Positions 1-8,735 are shown, counted from the stretch's first letter. The stretch is 64,000 nt of DNA from Paenibacillus gallinarum (GCF_014836635.1 NZ_JACSQL010000013.1:62001-126000), one strand, 5' to 3'. Translations and numbers: made by a program. Notes: generated by a model not told the origin, from the letters alone.

Positions 1-1186
1 TGAAAGTGTGAATGAACCTCGCTTTACGGACGGCGGAACAACGGATGAAGCGAAACAGTTAGAGATGCTCGAAGAGCTGAATTTATCTTTTCATAAAATA
101 GTTCGTGAGTCCGGCGGGATCAACACTACTCGTCCGCTCGTATTGTCTACACTTGAAGCATCTCCATCACAAGAGCGTATGGACGCGCTGTCTAGCACAA
201 TCACAAAACTGAATGATGAGAACATCATTGCAACCGTTCATTATTATGGCTTCTGGCCGTTTAGTGTGAATATTGCCGGTTATACTCGTTTTGAAAAAGA
301 TACACAGAATGATATCGATCAAACTTTTGATAACGTATACAATACATTCGTTGCCAAAGGTATACCGGTAATTTTAGGTGAGTACGGGCTACTTGGTTTT
401 GACCAAAGCACAAATACGATTGAACAAGGTGAAAAACTGAAGTTCTTTGAATACCTTACGAATGTTCTAAAAGAAAAAAACATTACACATATGCTGTGGG
501 ATAACGGACAGCACTTTAGCAGAACGGAATTCAAATGGTCAGATCAAGACCTCTTTGACATGATGAAAGCAGGACGGAAGACACGTTCGGCTACAGCGGA
601 AACAGATCTGATTTTTGTCAGAAAAGGCACAGCTGGGCAAGATCAGCAGATCCAAATGAACTTGAATGGCAATCGCTTAACGAAACTGAGTGTAAATGGA
701 AAGAACCTGAAAAAAGGGAAAGAGTATGTCCTTTCTGGCGAGAAACTTACCATTAAAGCATCGAAATTAGCAGAATTGACAGCTTCAGGCGAGTATGGAG
801 TGAATGCCGTAATTACTGCGGAATTCAATAAAGGCGCAGACTGGAAGTTCCGTGTAATCACAAACAGTAAGCCTGAGTTGCAGAAAGCACAAGGAACAAC
901 GGATAATTTTGCAATTCCGGTTCAATTCAACGGCGATCTGCTTGCTACGATGGAAGCTGTTTATACAGATGGAAGCAATGCAGGTCCTCAAAACTGGACT
1001 TCTTTTAAAGAATTTGAATACACATTCAGTCCTTCTTATGAGGATGGGAAAATTACGCTGAAACCTAATTTCTTTAATGAAGTAAAAGACGGAGAAGTGA
1101 TTCTGAAATTCCATTTCTGGAGCGGAGAGATCCTTTCTTACAAACTCCAAAAGAGTGGGACTACGATTACAGGTACTGTAATGTAA
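1..1186 (+). CDS. GH5 endoglucanase with Ig-like and CBM46-like modules, 5' end outside window
   Basis: Partial gene: the reading frame is open from base 2, and the first codons read ESVNEPR, so the NEP acid/base motif of clan GH-A cellulases sits at the window edge and the N-terminal half of the barrel is missing. The nucleophile Glu is in ILGEYG (codon at 380-382), preceded by the conserved HYYGFWPF stretch and followed by MLWDNGQHF. After the barrel (to about base 590) come an Ig-like/X2-type module (about 600-870) and a C-terminal beta-rich, aromatic module (about 880-1180) like the CBM46 that completes the substrate cleft in GH5_4-Ig-CBM46 enzymes of Bacillus. It is expected to be secreted and to cleave beta-1,4-glucan or xyloglucan. 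It ends in TAA just before a strong terminator. The family is secure; the subfamily is from memory of the domain order. Confidence 0.88.
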   Translation, partial: ESVNEPRFTDGGTTDEAKQLEMLEELNLSFHKIVRESGGINTTRPLVLSTLEASPSQERMDALSSTITKLNDENIIATVHYYGFWPFSVNIAGYTRFEKDTQNDIDQTFDNVYNTFVAKGIPVILGEYGLLGFDQSTNTIEQGEKLKFFEYLTNVLKEKNITHMLWDNGQHFSRTEFKWSDQDLFDMMKAGRKTRSATAETDLIFVRKGTAGQDQQIQMNLNGNRLTKLSVNGKNLKKGKEYVLSGEKLTIKASKLAELTASGEYGVNAVITAEFNKGADWKFRVITNSKPELQKAQGTTDNFAIPVQFNGDLLATMEAVYTDGSNAGPQNWTSFKEFEYTFSPSYEDGKITLKPNFFNEVKDGEVILKFHFWSGEILSYKLQKSGTTITGTVM

Positions 1187-1237
1187 CTATAGGTATGCAG
1201 TAATAGATATAACAAAAAGTATGCAGTAACAGAAACA

Positions 1238-1281
1238 ACAAAGAGGGTCACACCGGCTAGGGCCGGGTGATCCTCTTTTGT
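1238..1281. terminator. bidirectional hairpin between cellulase and AraC gene
   Basis: An inverted repeat of about 18 bases per arm (CAAAGAGGGTCACACCGGC against its near complement) is flanked by A- and T-rich tails on both sides, so it can serve both convergent genes. The stop codon of the minus-strand AraC gene lies in its loop. Confidence 0.8.
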
Positions 1282-2081
1282 TCTCTGCGTACATAAGCTT
1301 CGGGTGTCGTTCCAACAGCGGCTTTAAAGTCTTTAATAAAATGAGACTGGTCGTGATAGCCAAGATCCATACTTAGCTTCAGAAGTTGGAGAGCGTTTCC
1401 CTGGCCTAATATTTCTGCTGCATTTTGTAGTCGGTAGAGTCGTATGACTGTTTTGGGACTCAGACCGACATATTGCTGAAAAAGACGCTGCAGCTTCCGC
1501 TTATTGATTTGAAAATAAGTGCACACATCATCTACCTTCGTGATTTCTTGATGATCTTGTATATAGGTCGTAATACGTTCTACTTCGAGACCCATCTCGT
1601 CGACAGACGGGAGTAAGGGAAGGAGCAGCTGATCCATTTGCTGGACAAGTTCATTATGGGGAATCTGTTTGTTTAGAAACATGGCCTCCAGCTCCTGATT
1701 AGAGTGTGGAAGCAGAGACTCAGCAGGAAGAGGGGCAGGAGTTAAACCCATGATCGGTTTTTGAATCCACGGATAGAAGCCGCCCGGCTTAAATTTGATG
1801 CCAAATACGGAGCCTTTCTCTCTTAGCTGATGACCATACTTCATAGATGAAGGACCAAAAAAGAAGGTGCGTCCTTGCTCAATGACCAGGTTCACACAAG
1901 GATTAGGTATGACATCTTGAGTAAACATCTCTCCAGGAGGGAGGTTCCATTCTACAATCCAGTAATGTTTAATAAACCGGCTGAGTTCTTCGTGAGGATG
2001 GTAACGTTTCAGAGTGAAGTTCTGCTTGCCGTATTCATGATGAAGCAGGCCGAGAGAGCGCTGATCTATTGATTGAGACAT
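1257..2081 (-). CDS. AraC-family regulator with N-terminal DUF6597-like domain
   Basis: 274 aa. The N-terminal half (about 20-120) has the pattern of the DUF6597 ligand-type domain (HYWIVEWNLPPGE, IPNPCVNLVIEQ, VFGIKFKPGGFYPW). The C-terminal half (about 165-265) is an AraC double helix-turn-helix, ending with the usual LGYHDQSHFIKDFKAAVGTTPEAY signature. The start has GGAGG 8 bases upstream. Such proteins are cytoplasmic transcription activators. The nearest divergent gene is the SRPBCC protein at 2226, a possible but unproven target. The stop codon sits inside the terminator hairpin shared with the upstream cellulase. Confidence 0.85.
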   Translation of the reverse strand: MSQSIDQRSLGLLHHEYGKQNFTLKRYHPHEELSRFIKHYWIVEWNLPPGEMFTQDVIPNPCVNLVIEQGRTFFFGPSSMKYGHQLREKGSVFGIKFKPGGFYPWIQKPIMGLTPAPLPAESLLPHSNQELEAMFLNKQIPHNELVQQMDQLLLPLLPSVDEMGLEVERITTYIQDHQEITKVDDVCTYFQINKRKLQRLFQQYVGLSPKTVIRLYRLQNAAEILGQGNALQLLKLSMDLGYHDQSHFIKDFKAAVGTTPEAYVRREQKRITRP

Positions 2082-2225
2082 AAGGTTCTCCTCCAGCGAA
2101 GAAGTCGCGTTTTTACAATACTTTTAGTAGATCAAGCGAGTAAGATGGGAGTACAACTTCAAAGAATTAACGACAAAAAGCGGACGACACTGCTGTGTGA
2201 AAAATGTGATAGGGAGTGATTTAAA

Positions 2226-2678
2226 GTGGAAGTTTTGCATTACGAGTTTTATATTGGAGCAAGTCCAGACCAAGTATGGGATACGCTGTTTCAGCCTGAA
2301 AACACTAAGAAAATATTCTATGGATGTACACTTGAATCCTCTTTTGAGATCGGGTCTTCTTTTCAATATGTAGGTCCGGGAAAGGACGGGGAGAGGACCG
2401 TTCATCTATATGGAGAGGTATTGTCATATGAACCTGGAGTTAAGTTTAGCTGCTTAGAACATCCGGGTCCGTCTTACAAGGAAAATCACGAGGAGCTTGC
2501 CTCACGAATGACGTATCTGTTTGAGCCGGTGGGGGACTGCACGAAGCTGACTTTAATTAATGATCAGTGGAGTGAAAACCATCCCTCTTACGAAAGTACA
2601 AAGAGTCACTGGTGGATGATTCTTAGTGACATTAAAACCCTCGCAGAGACAGGAAAGACATTACATTTCGGCTTTTAA
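2226..2678 (+). CDS. SRPBCC (AHSA1-like) domain protein
   Basis: 150 aa, GTG start with AGGGAG upstream. The whole chain fits the START/SRPBCC small-ligand fold: an N-terminal beta strand and ASPDQVWDTLF helix, FEIGSSFQYVGPGKDG, a central GEVLSYEPGVKFSC segment, then TYLFEPVGDCTKLTLINDQW and a C-terminal helix SHWWMILSDIKTLAETG. Proteins of this kind often bind hydrophobic ligands or sit with ArsR/AraC-type regulators; no specific substrate can be named. It is divergent from the AraC gene at 1257-2081 and is closed by a strong terminator. Confidence 0.8.
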   Translation: MEVLHYEFYIGASPDQVWDTLFQPENTKKIFYGCTLESSFEIGSSFQYVGPGKDGERTVHLYGEVLSYEPGVKFSCLEHPGPSYKENHEELASRMTYLFEPVGDCTKLTLINDQWSENHPSYESTKSHWWMILSDIKTLAETGKTLHFGF

Positions 2679-2704
2679 TCCAATAGGACATGACGCGTCA
2701 TGTA

Positions 2705-2748
2705 CCAAAAAGACTCCTTTGATCTCAAACCAAGGGAGTCTTTTTGGT
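2705..2748. terminator. strong bidirectional terminator
   Basis: A near-perfect 16-base stem, CCAAAAAGACTCCTTT paired with AAGGGAGTCTTTTTGG around an 11-base loop, has A and T runs on either side. It separates the convergent SRPBCC and kinase-like genes. Confidence 0.9.
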
Positions 2749-2765
2749 GCAGGGATTTAACATTA

Positions 2766-3476
2766 TTATTTGCGTGACAGTTTATCGTATAAGCGAGTTA
2801 CCCGTCCGGAGAAATCTTCTAGATTCATGGAAGCTTTATTGCGGCGATGGTACCATTTTTTAACCGTATCAATTACCCACTGCGGGACCTTAACTTGATT
2901 AAACCGTGGATACACGTGGTAATAAGCCCAGACCAGATGATCCCACCGCTGGTCATCGCCTTCTTTTACATATTCAGATACATCGAGTACTTTGGCACGA
3001 CCATTCTGATTGACTACATTTTTCAGGTGGATGTCCCTCGGGTTAAGCCCTACACTTACCGCATACTCGCGGGCTTCCTTTACATCAAGAATGATCTGTT
3101 CAGGAACGGGAATTCCCTCTAGAAGACAATCTTCCAGTGTGGGTCCTTCTTCCATACTGAGCACAAGATAACGATCCCCTTCTCCATAACAGGCAGCGAA
3201 AAAAGGAGAGCCGGCAAGCCGGTCATAAACTGATTTTTCAATCGTCTTCTTCTCCATCGCTTCAGGAGAATATATTTTAAATGCAAATCGCGGATACGCT
3301 TCGGTCGTAAATACAGCTGCGTCGGTTCCAACACCGATACAATGTACACGAGCAGCTTGATTTATGATGCTCACAAGTTCATTATCATCGCTGCCGATGA
3401 TATCAACCTGACTCAAGAGAGAATCAATTTTCTCTAAATCGGGTAATTCCAAATGGTGATTTGGGTAACGGTCCAT
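2766..3476 (-). CDS. protein-kinase-fold protein
   Basis: 236 aa, small for a protein kinase. Visible kinase-like elements in order are a glycine-loop-like CIGVGTDAAVF (about 46-56), a lysine in FAFKIYSP (about 66-73), EEGPTLEDCL, a catalytic-loop-like NPRDIHLKNVV (about 144-154; HRD replaced by PRD, Asn kept) and VLDVSEY in the place of DFG. This matches minimal serine/threonine-kinase-like proteins of Bacillales (YrzF-like). The substitutions make true kinase activity uncertain. Start has AAGGGG 11 bases upstream. It stands alone between two terminators. Confidence 0.65.
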   Translation of the reverse strand: MDRYPNHHLELPDLEKIDSLLSQVDIIGSDDNELVSIINQAARVHCIGVGTDAAVFTTEAYPRFAFKIYSPEAMEKKTIEKSVYDRLAGSPFFAACYGEGDRYLVLSMEEGPTLEDCLLEGIPVPEQIILDVKEAREYAVSVGLNPRDIHLKNVVNQNGRAKVLDVSEYVKEGDDQRWDHLVWAYYHVYPRFNQVKVPQWVIDTVKKWYHRRNKASMNLEDFSGRVTRLYDKLSRK

Positions 3477-3620
3477 GTACGTGACAACCCCTTCATATTT
3501 CGAGCCCTGTTCTGTTTAGTAACGGTGTAAACAGGAGTAGGCCGCCGTAGGTTTCTATTTCTATTCTATGATAAAATACAATACAACAAAGCGATGACAG
3601 ATTGCAAAGAAAGGCAGAAG

Positions 3621-4550
3621 ATGCTTATGATAACAACGTATCCTCCTTGGTCATACTCTGGTTCTAGAGCCGCCATATTTGATGATTGTCTTCGTAAATA
3701 TTATTACCATTATTACGGTTCTCATAATGGGTGGAAATTAGAGACGGCAGAACCGGACCAAGTTCAGACCTACCGTTTAAAACAGCTCAGCAATCTCTAT
3801 CTCGTATTTGGGAATCTGGCTCATCAGATGTGCGAGTCCGTGATTCGCAGCTGGGATAAGGAACGCAAGGTTCCAGAGGCTTCTTTTTTACACCAAAAGA
3901 TGAGAGAACTGCTTAACCAGGCGTACAAAGAGTCGCAAGATGTGACCGGCTGGCATCTTCGTCCTAAATATCAAACCATGTTATCCGAAATCTATTATGA
4001 TGAAGATGACAAGCTGAAAGATCGAATTTCTTCTATTAAGTCCCGTATGGAAACGGTCGTTGACAAGCTGTATCATACGAGAACATGGAAAGAAGTAGAG
4101 AGCGGCGCAGCTCATATTATGGAGATCGAGAAATGGGATCATATGATTTTGCATGATACGAGGGTGTACGTGAAGATGGACGTACTGTACCGGAATGAGC
4201 AGGGGCATATTGTCATTGTAGACTGGAAGACTGGCAAAGAGAATGATTTTACAGATCAGCTATATCTCTATGCGCTTTATGTTCATGAGCACTATAATGT
4301 TCCGTACGAACACATCGAGATGCGAGTCGAATATCTACTTACAGGCGAGTGTGAAACCTATCAGGCTACGCAGCAAGATATTGATAAAGTATCTGCATCG
4401 ACCTTACGATATATTGAAGAAATGAAATCCTGTCTTGCAGATGATTACTATAATCGTCCCAAAGACATCTCTTTCTTTACACCGATGCCGTCAAGAAGAG
4501 TATGCGGAGAATGTAATTTTCGTGAAATTTGCAGCTCGCGGGCGGTGTAG
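3621..4550 (+). CDS. PD-(D/E)XK nuclease, RecB/AddB-like with Fe-S cysteines
   Basis: 309 aa from ATG 3621, chosen because AAAGG lies 7 bases upstream, whereas an ATG nine codons earlier (3594) has no ribosome site. The C-terminal half carries the PD-(D/E)XK core: the D in VKMDVLY, then VDWKTGK, and the QLYLYALYV helix. Four cysteines in the order C23 ... C295-x2-C298-x5-C304 (FDDC, CGECNFREIC) match the iron-sulfur staple of AddB and Cas4-like nucleases. It is therefore probably a metal-dependent DNA exonuclease with a 4Fe-4S cluster. No cas genes are nearby, and it is monocistronic with its own terminator, so a repair-type role is more likely than CRISPR adaptation. Confidence 0.82.
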   Translation: MLMITTYPPWSYSGSRAAIFDDCLRKYYYHYYGSHNGWKLETAEPDQVQTYRLKQLSNLYLVFGNLAHQMCESVIRSWDKERKVPEASFLHQKMRELLNQAYKESQDVTGWHLRPKYQTMLSEIYYDEDDKLKDRISSIKSRMETVVDKLYHTRTWKEVESGAAHIMEIEKWDHMILHDTRVYVKMDVLYRNEQGHIVIVDWKTGKENDFTDQLYLYALYVHEHYNVPYEHIEMRVEYLLTGECETYQATQQDIDKVSASTLRYIEEMKSCLADDYYNRPKDISFFTPMPSRRVCGECNFREICSSRAV

Positions 4551-4555
4551 TGACT

Positions 4556-4586
4556 AGACACTGGATGATGTCCAGTGTCTTTTTGG
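4556..4586 (+). terminator. Rho-independent terminator
   Basis: A perfect 10-base stem AGACACTGGA/TCCAGTGTCT with a 5-base loop, followed by TTTTT, directly behind the nuclease gene. Confidence 0.9.
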
Positions 4587-4636
4587 TATGTTTTGTCTAT
4601 GTCGATGTTTGTTCTGCCTACAGCGAAGCAAGAGGG

Positions 4637-5485
4637 CTACTCTCTGGAGGGATAAGATAAAGTTTTCTTATGGTTATCGCGATACTGACGAGGGGACATG
4701 CCTACCACTTTCGTGAAAAGTATGGAAAAATAATTTGCATTTTCGTATCCTGTTAATTTGGCAATCTCCCATACTTTCATCTCTGTTTGTACAAGGAGCC
4801 GTGTTGCTTCTCCCATCCGGCGCTGAATCATGTAATGAATGGGGGAGGTGGAGTAACGGTTTTTAAATAGATGAGCGAAATAATACGGACTTATATTAAA
4901 ATGGTCAGCCATTTTTTTGAGAGTCAGAGGTTGGGTATAGTTCATATCTATATATTCTTTAATATCAAGGATTATTTGTTGTCTGCCGGTGTCTGGCGAG
5001 CGGGTCTGCTTGCTTAGCATACGAGAAACAAGAAGTAGGATCGATTGCAGCAAGTGCTGGCAGATCTGTTCATGCCCTTCATCCCGAATCGTAGATTCTT
5101 CAAACAGGAGTTCCATGAGGGTGATCATTTCAGCAGAATAGCTGTTAGCACGAATAACAGGGTCACGATCCGGCGGAATGATCCATTCCTTTGTGGAGTG
5201 AAAGCCGCAATAGCAAATATATATGGGTTTGTCTTTGGAAGACTTCTCGGCATGGAGAATCCCTTTATTATAGATAAGGACGTCACCTTCGGCTGCATCA
5301 TACTCTATATCTCCAATGGTAAACTGGCCTTCTCCTTCTTTAATGACCAGAATCTCAAACAGATCATCATGCTTATGGCTTGGAAACTGCCAGTCGGGGT
5401 TATTGCTCACGTGTCCTGTATACAGCAGGCGATCATCCGAGTTTACTTTATAGGTTCCAGTTACCCCCGCATTCATGTCAGGCAT
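4637..5485 (-). CDS. AraC-family regulator with cupin sensor domain
   Basis: 282 aa from the ATG at 5485, which has GAGAGG about 12 bases upstream; the frame stays open to an earlier ATG at 5554, but that adds a stretch unlike the family. Residues about 20-110 form an AraC-type cupin (FPSHKHDDLFEILVIKEGEG, EGDVLIYNKGILH). The last 100 residues hold the two helix-turn-helix motifs, with LTGYENANYFSILFTKVVGMSPRQY at the end. It is divergent from the MFS exporter at 5621 across 135 bp, so local control of that exporter is the simplest inference. Confidence 0.85.
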   Translation of the reverse strand: MPDMNAGVTGTYKVNSDDRLLYTGHVSNNPDWQFPSHKHDDLFEILVIKEGEGQFTIGDIEYDAAEGDVLIYNKGILHAEKSSKDKPIYICYCGFHSTKEWIIPPDRDPVIRANSYSAEMITLMELLFEESTIRDEGHEQICQHLLQSILLLVSRMLSKQTRSPDTGRQQIILDIKEYIDMNYTQPLTLKKMADHFNISPYYFAHLFKNRYSTSPIHYMIQRRMGEATRLLVQTEMKVWEIAKLTGYENANYFSILFTKVVGMSPRQYRDNHKKTLSYPSRE

Positions 5486-5620
5486 TAGTAATCCGTTCCT
5501 CTCTAAAATAGCAAGATATATAACATTGTAACAAAAACGAGCAATATGTTTCATTGTGAATCGAAGACTACCGCCGTAAGCTGTATGAAGAACAGATATA
5601 GATAAATAAAGGAGAAAACC

Positions 5621-6862
5621 ATGCCATACCCAAAGGAAAAAGGATTGATATTTTCGTTCACTTTCATGGCATTTATTCTGGGAACCACAGAATATGTCAT
5701 TGTGGGGCTTTTAAGTGAAATTGCAGGTGATTTTGGTGTAACGCTTGCAGCAGCAGGTATTTTGATCTCTGGTTTTGCGCTTGCCTATGCGATTGGGACA
5801 CCGCTTATACTGAGTGTCTTAGGCCATTTGCCTAAACGGTTGCTTCTATTAACAGGAATTACGCTCATTATTGTGCTAAATATGCTGAGTGCGGTCTCTA
5901 CCTCATTTGCGTTCTTGATGGGGACGAGAGTAGTGACTGCCATTTTGTGCGGACTTTCTCTATCGCTCGCGATTTCGGTGGCAAGTGATTACGTGGAAAA
6001 AGTAAGGCGCGGACGAGCAATTTCCTATATCCTTGGCGGATTTACGATTGCGAATGTATTTGGTGTGCCGATTGGTACCCTTGTAGGTCAACATTTTGAC
6101 TGGCCAGCCACATTTATTCTGGTTTCCATTCTTGGGGCAGGTGCCCTCTTACTGAACTGGATCTACATACCGAGAGATATACCCATCGTGAATGTATCGG
6201 CGAAAGAACAGTTCGTTCTCCTTACTAACTATCGAATCCTGCTTGCGTTCTTTATTCCGGCCATGGGCACCGCAGCGATCTTTACGGTATTCACGTATAT
6301 CACACCGATCATGGGTAAGGTCATGCAGCTGCCAAGCAGCTTGTTTAGTACTGTGTTATTCGCCTATGGTCTAGTTACGATTGTAAGTAATCTGATTGGC
6401 GGAAGAATTGCTTCCGGGGATTATGTAGGTAAGCTGAGGATTGTATTTATCCTGCAAGCCATTATTTTTATTCTATTCGGGCTGACGGCTGCACTGCCGG
6501 TCATCGGATTAATTAGTCTGATTCTCATTGCACTGACTTCTTATATTCTGAATGCTTCCACGCAGCTGTATTTAATTGATCTTGCCTACATGTATGTTCC
6601 AAAAGCAAAGGATTTCGCGACCTCGCTCATGCCGGTAGCAAACAACCTGGGGATAGCGATCGGTTCTTTTGTAGGTGGCTTAATGATTGATATTAGCGGG
6701 CTTAGGGCATTGCCTTGGGTAGCGGCCGGGTTTACGTTCATTGCCCTTGTGATTACTGTGGTGTCTCATCGTCTAGATCGTAAACAGGGAATGCAGATGA
6801 ACTCCAATACAATAATGAGAGAAGAAGAACTTTCTGCTTCCGGGACACACATGTCATCGTGA
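5621..6862 (+). CDS. MFS efflux transporter (DHA1-type)
   Basis: 413 aa with about 12 membrane segments. The first segment has the FILGTTEYVIVGLL motif typical of the sugar/purine-efflux branch of drug:H+ antiporter-1 proteins (AraJ, YdhP, PbuE type). TM4-5 carry RVVTAILCGLSLSLA and ILGGFTIANVFGVPIGT (motif C-like). A polar tail of about 30 residues ends the protein. It probably exports a small solute or drug; the substrate cannot be read from the sequence. It is divergent from an AraC regulator and followed by a terminator. RBS AAAGGAG lies 8 bases from ATG. Confidence 0.88.
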   Translation: MPYPKEKGLIFSFTFMAFILGTTEYVIVGLLSEIAGDFGVTLAAAGILISGFALAYAIGTPLILSVLGHLPKRLLLLTGITLIIVLNMLSAVSTSFAFLMGTRVVTAILCGLSLSLAISVASDYVEKVRRGRAISYILGGFTIANVFGVPIGTLVGQHFDWPATFILVSILGAGALLLNWIYIPRDIPIVNVSAKEQFVLLTNYRILLAFFIPAMGTAAIFTVFTYITPIMGKVMQLPSSLFSTVLFAYGLVTIVSNLIGGRIASGDYVGKLRIVFILQAIIFILFGLTAALPVIGLISLILIALTSYILNASTQLYLIDLAYMYVPKAKDFATSLMPVANNLGIAIGSFVGGLMIDISGLRALPWVAAGFTFIALVITVVSHRLDRKQGMQMNSNTIMREEELSASGTHMSS

Positions 6863-6899
6863 AAATAGGGATATAACGATTCGATAGCAGAAACAAATA

Positions 6900-6943
6900 A
6901 GAGATTGTTTGCGTAGAATGCTACGAGAGCAATCTCTTTTTTT
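6900..6943 (+). terminator. Rho-independent terminator of the MFS gene
   Basis: A long stem, AGAGATTGTTTGCGTAG against CTACGAGAGCAATCTCT with one internal mismatch region and a 4-base loop, followed by seven T. Confidence 0.9.
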
Positions 6944-7265
6944 GTAAACGGTAGAAGTATGAGGAACCGCATCAGGCATATTTGGCACCAGCATAATAAA
7001 CGATGCCGTCTTTTACATACGTTGGGTTTAGTAAGGGCGTTATGTGATCAATCACCGTGCGACACTGTAGACAAACAGGAATCTGTTAGTGATACTTTTT
7101 CTTTCGAAAAAAAAGTGTCGGATTTTGTCATTATTCAGCTGCTTTTGTAGGGTTTTAATTACGAAATGATCTTGTATTGATTCTATTAGTACACCTGTAA
7201 CAATTCATTTCGCTCGGCATTCTTCTTATACTAAGAATTATGAAATGTATTGAGGGAGGATTTAT
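6944..7265. other. non-coding stretch, probably decayed sequence
   Basis: About 320 bases between the MFS terminator and the IS256 remnant hold no convincing gene. A 27-codon open stretch on the minus strand (about 6975-7057, reading PLLNPTYVKDGIVYYAG) looks protein-like and may be the tail of a lost gene, but I cannot assign it. Confidence 0.4.
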
Positions 7266-7370
7266 GGGATTTACGGAAATGAGGGATATAATAAGCACAC
7301 GCTTCATACGGAGTATGGTGAGTTACACCTGAACATTCCTCGAAATACTATTCGAGAGGATAAGCAGTAG
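7266..7370 (+). pseudogene. IS256-family transposase remnant
   Basis: In the frame beginning at 7275 the sequence reads GNEGYNKHTLHTEYGEL followed by HLNIPRNTIREDKQ and a stop at 7368. This matches the N-terminal zone of IS256/MULE-type transposases (the NGYSKKTL-T-YGE-...-IPRDR block). Only about 31 codons survive, with no start, no catalytic DDE region and no recognisable terminal repeats. It is a decayed fragment. Confidence 0.7.
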
Positions 7371-7590
7371 ACGGTAGCTCGGTACATGCGTTTCAAAGAT
7401 ATGCTATATAATTCCGGGTGAAATAAATAGGTAGTCATTAACCTCCCTTAATAAAATAATTGCGGGTATGTAGTATTTCCCCTCCAATTCGTTAGTGCTA
7501 CACGATGTTTCTAACTCTTTCTATAAATGTCACAACAGCACGATTAACTGTATTGTTTCATTTGCTATGGTCTATCTTGGTTGACTAAAC

Positions 7591-7725
7591 TTAACTGTTA
7601 TTCTTAATCCTTCTTCTGGCTTTTCGTCCAACTTTAATCCACATTTGATGTTCATCATCTCTAAAAATTCGTATTTTGATCAGTCTTAAAGGGGTCCAGA
7701 TCTCTTTGAAATAATAATTAGGCAT
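7591..7725 (-). CDS. small basic protein, 44 aa, unrecognised
   Basis: A short minus-strand reading frame starts at ATG 7725 with AAGGAGTG 7-8 bases upstream, a convincing ribosome site. The product is 44 aa, begins MPNYYFKEIW and ends in a very basic stretch (KVGRKARRRIKNNS). No family is recognised. It lies between transposase debris and the VanZ-like gene, so it may be a remnant. The call rests on the ribosome site and composition only. Confidence 0.4.
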   Translation of the reverse strand: MPNYYFKEIWTPLRLIKIRIFRDDEHQMWIKVGRKARRRIKNNS

Positions 7726-7888
7726 TACTATTCACTCCTTGAAATTTATGGTAAGTGAATATATTATATACAAGTCGATAAGTTAATTGTGTCGTTACTT
7801 GTCTGAAATTCGGAGAAATTAAACGACAAATTTTTAAGGATAATACATAAACACGCAACTGAATCTCTAGTAAGAAAGGTACATAGGT

Positions 7889-8284
7889 ATGAAGATATTT
7901 AACGTTATTTTATGGTGTTTTGTGCTGTTTATTGGAACTTGTACCGAAAATGTAGCGTTAGTATTCACAGACTTTCATATTCATCTCGACTTTAATCACC
8001 ACCCTATGTGGGATGATTTATGGAAGATCTCTAAATCTCACTCAAAAATGTATATCATTCAGAAGTTAGGTCATTTCTTTGGTTTCTTTATATTATCTAT
8101 ACTGATGACAAGTGGAGGAAAATATAAAAAGGGATTGTACTATGCAATATTATATGGGGTTTTTACCGAACTCATACAGCCATTCTTTTTTCGCGATGCC
8201 CGAGTATTAGATATGATTATTGACGCAGCGGGAGCACTATTGGCTTACTATGTATGTCTAACTATGAAGAATAATATAGAATAG
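7889..8284 (+). CDS. VanZ-like membrane protein
   Basis: 131 aa with four predicted membrane segments. The VanZ-family signature is clear: KLGHFFGFFILS in the second segment, then YAILYGVFTELIQPFFFRDARVLDMIIDAAGALLAYY with the conserved E-x-x-Q and D-x-x-x-x-x-G. VanZ confers low-level teicoplanin resistance in some hosts; most family members have unknown roles at the cell envelope. AAAGG lies 9 bases before ATG. It is an isolated gene inside the mobile-element debris upstream of the polysaccharide locus. Confidence 0.8.
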   Translation: MKIFNVILWCFVLFIGTCTENVALVFTDFHIHLDFNHHPMWDDLWKISKSHSKMYIIQKLGHFFGFFILSILMTSGGKYKKGLYYAILYGVFTELIQPFFFRDARVLDMIIDAAGALLAYYVCLTMKNNIE

Positions 8285-8339
8285 TAGTTTTCATGCAATT
8301 TAAACTGTATCCTTCGTAAAGAACATTTAAAAAAGCGAA

Positions 8340-8512
8340 GCCTGCTTGAAGGAGCTGCCCGTCTGTATTTTGCAGGCGGCATCTTTTTTAGATTCCACTA
8401 TCCACGATAATGATTGTAATAGACCATATACCTTTCCACTTCGCGTTTCACATCGTGTGCGGTCTCACAAGTCTTCAGATCGACCTCGCGTTTAAAAATT
8501 GCCACAAACTAG
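8340..8512 (-). pseudogene. IS3-family transposase C-terminal remnant
   Basis: Read on the minus strand, bases 8493 down to 8350 give FKREVDLKTCETAHDVKREV, then ERYMVYYNHYRG, a stop, and WNLKKMPPAKYRR. This is the C-terminal end of an IS3-type DDE transposase (the ...YI-YYN--R-QW-LKKMTP-EYR block). An in-frame TAG and the absence of upstream catalytic sequence show it is dead. The GC-rich hairpin at 8354-8384 lies inside this remnant. Confidence 0.75.
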
Positions 8513-8735
8513 ACTTTTTCCAAACTATCTATTTTGTAGAGTACAGATTAATTTTTCACAGCTAGTTCTTTATAAAATTAATTTTTATTATGATCCACTT
8601 GCATTTATCATAAAAAATAATGTGAAAATTCATTCAAAGCCTTTCAATATTTGCTACATATTGGTATGATGTTATAGCGTGCTAAGATAAATCGAGGAAA
8701 TACAGGAGAAATCCGTGGTTATTTCACTCGAATTT
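8513..8735. other. AT-rich intergenic region upstream of the polysaccharide promoter
   Basis: No reading frame, repeat or RNA gene could be recognised here. It is very AT-rich and leads into the promoter at 8736. Confidence 0.4.

Noticed and set aside
3621..4550. Cas4-like nuclease as evidence for a CRISPR system
   Set aside because: No cas1/cas2, no repeat array anywhere in the window; the Fe-S nuclease layout is equally typical of RecB/AddB-like proteins.
5045..5488. 147-codon frame on the plus strand
   Set aside because: Antisense to the AraC regulator, with cysteine- and phenylalanine-rich composition typical of a shadow frame.
6959..7150. 63-codon plus-strand frame after the MFS terminator
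   Set aside because: No ribosome site, His/Cys/Arg-rich non-protein-like composition, and a protein-like stretch in the opposite strand.
7304..7438. 44-codon minus-strand frame with GGGAGG near its ATG
   Set aside because: The ribosome site is only three bases from ATG and the frame runs antisense through the IS256 remnant.
8354..8389. GC-rich hairpin followed by a T run, looking like a terminator after the VanZ-like gene
   Set aside because: On the minus strand it reads as coding sequence of the IS3 transposase C-terminus (KKMPPAKYRR), so the hairpin is explained by the remnant. It may still terminate incidentally.
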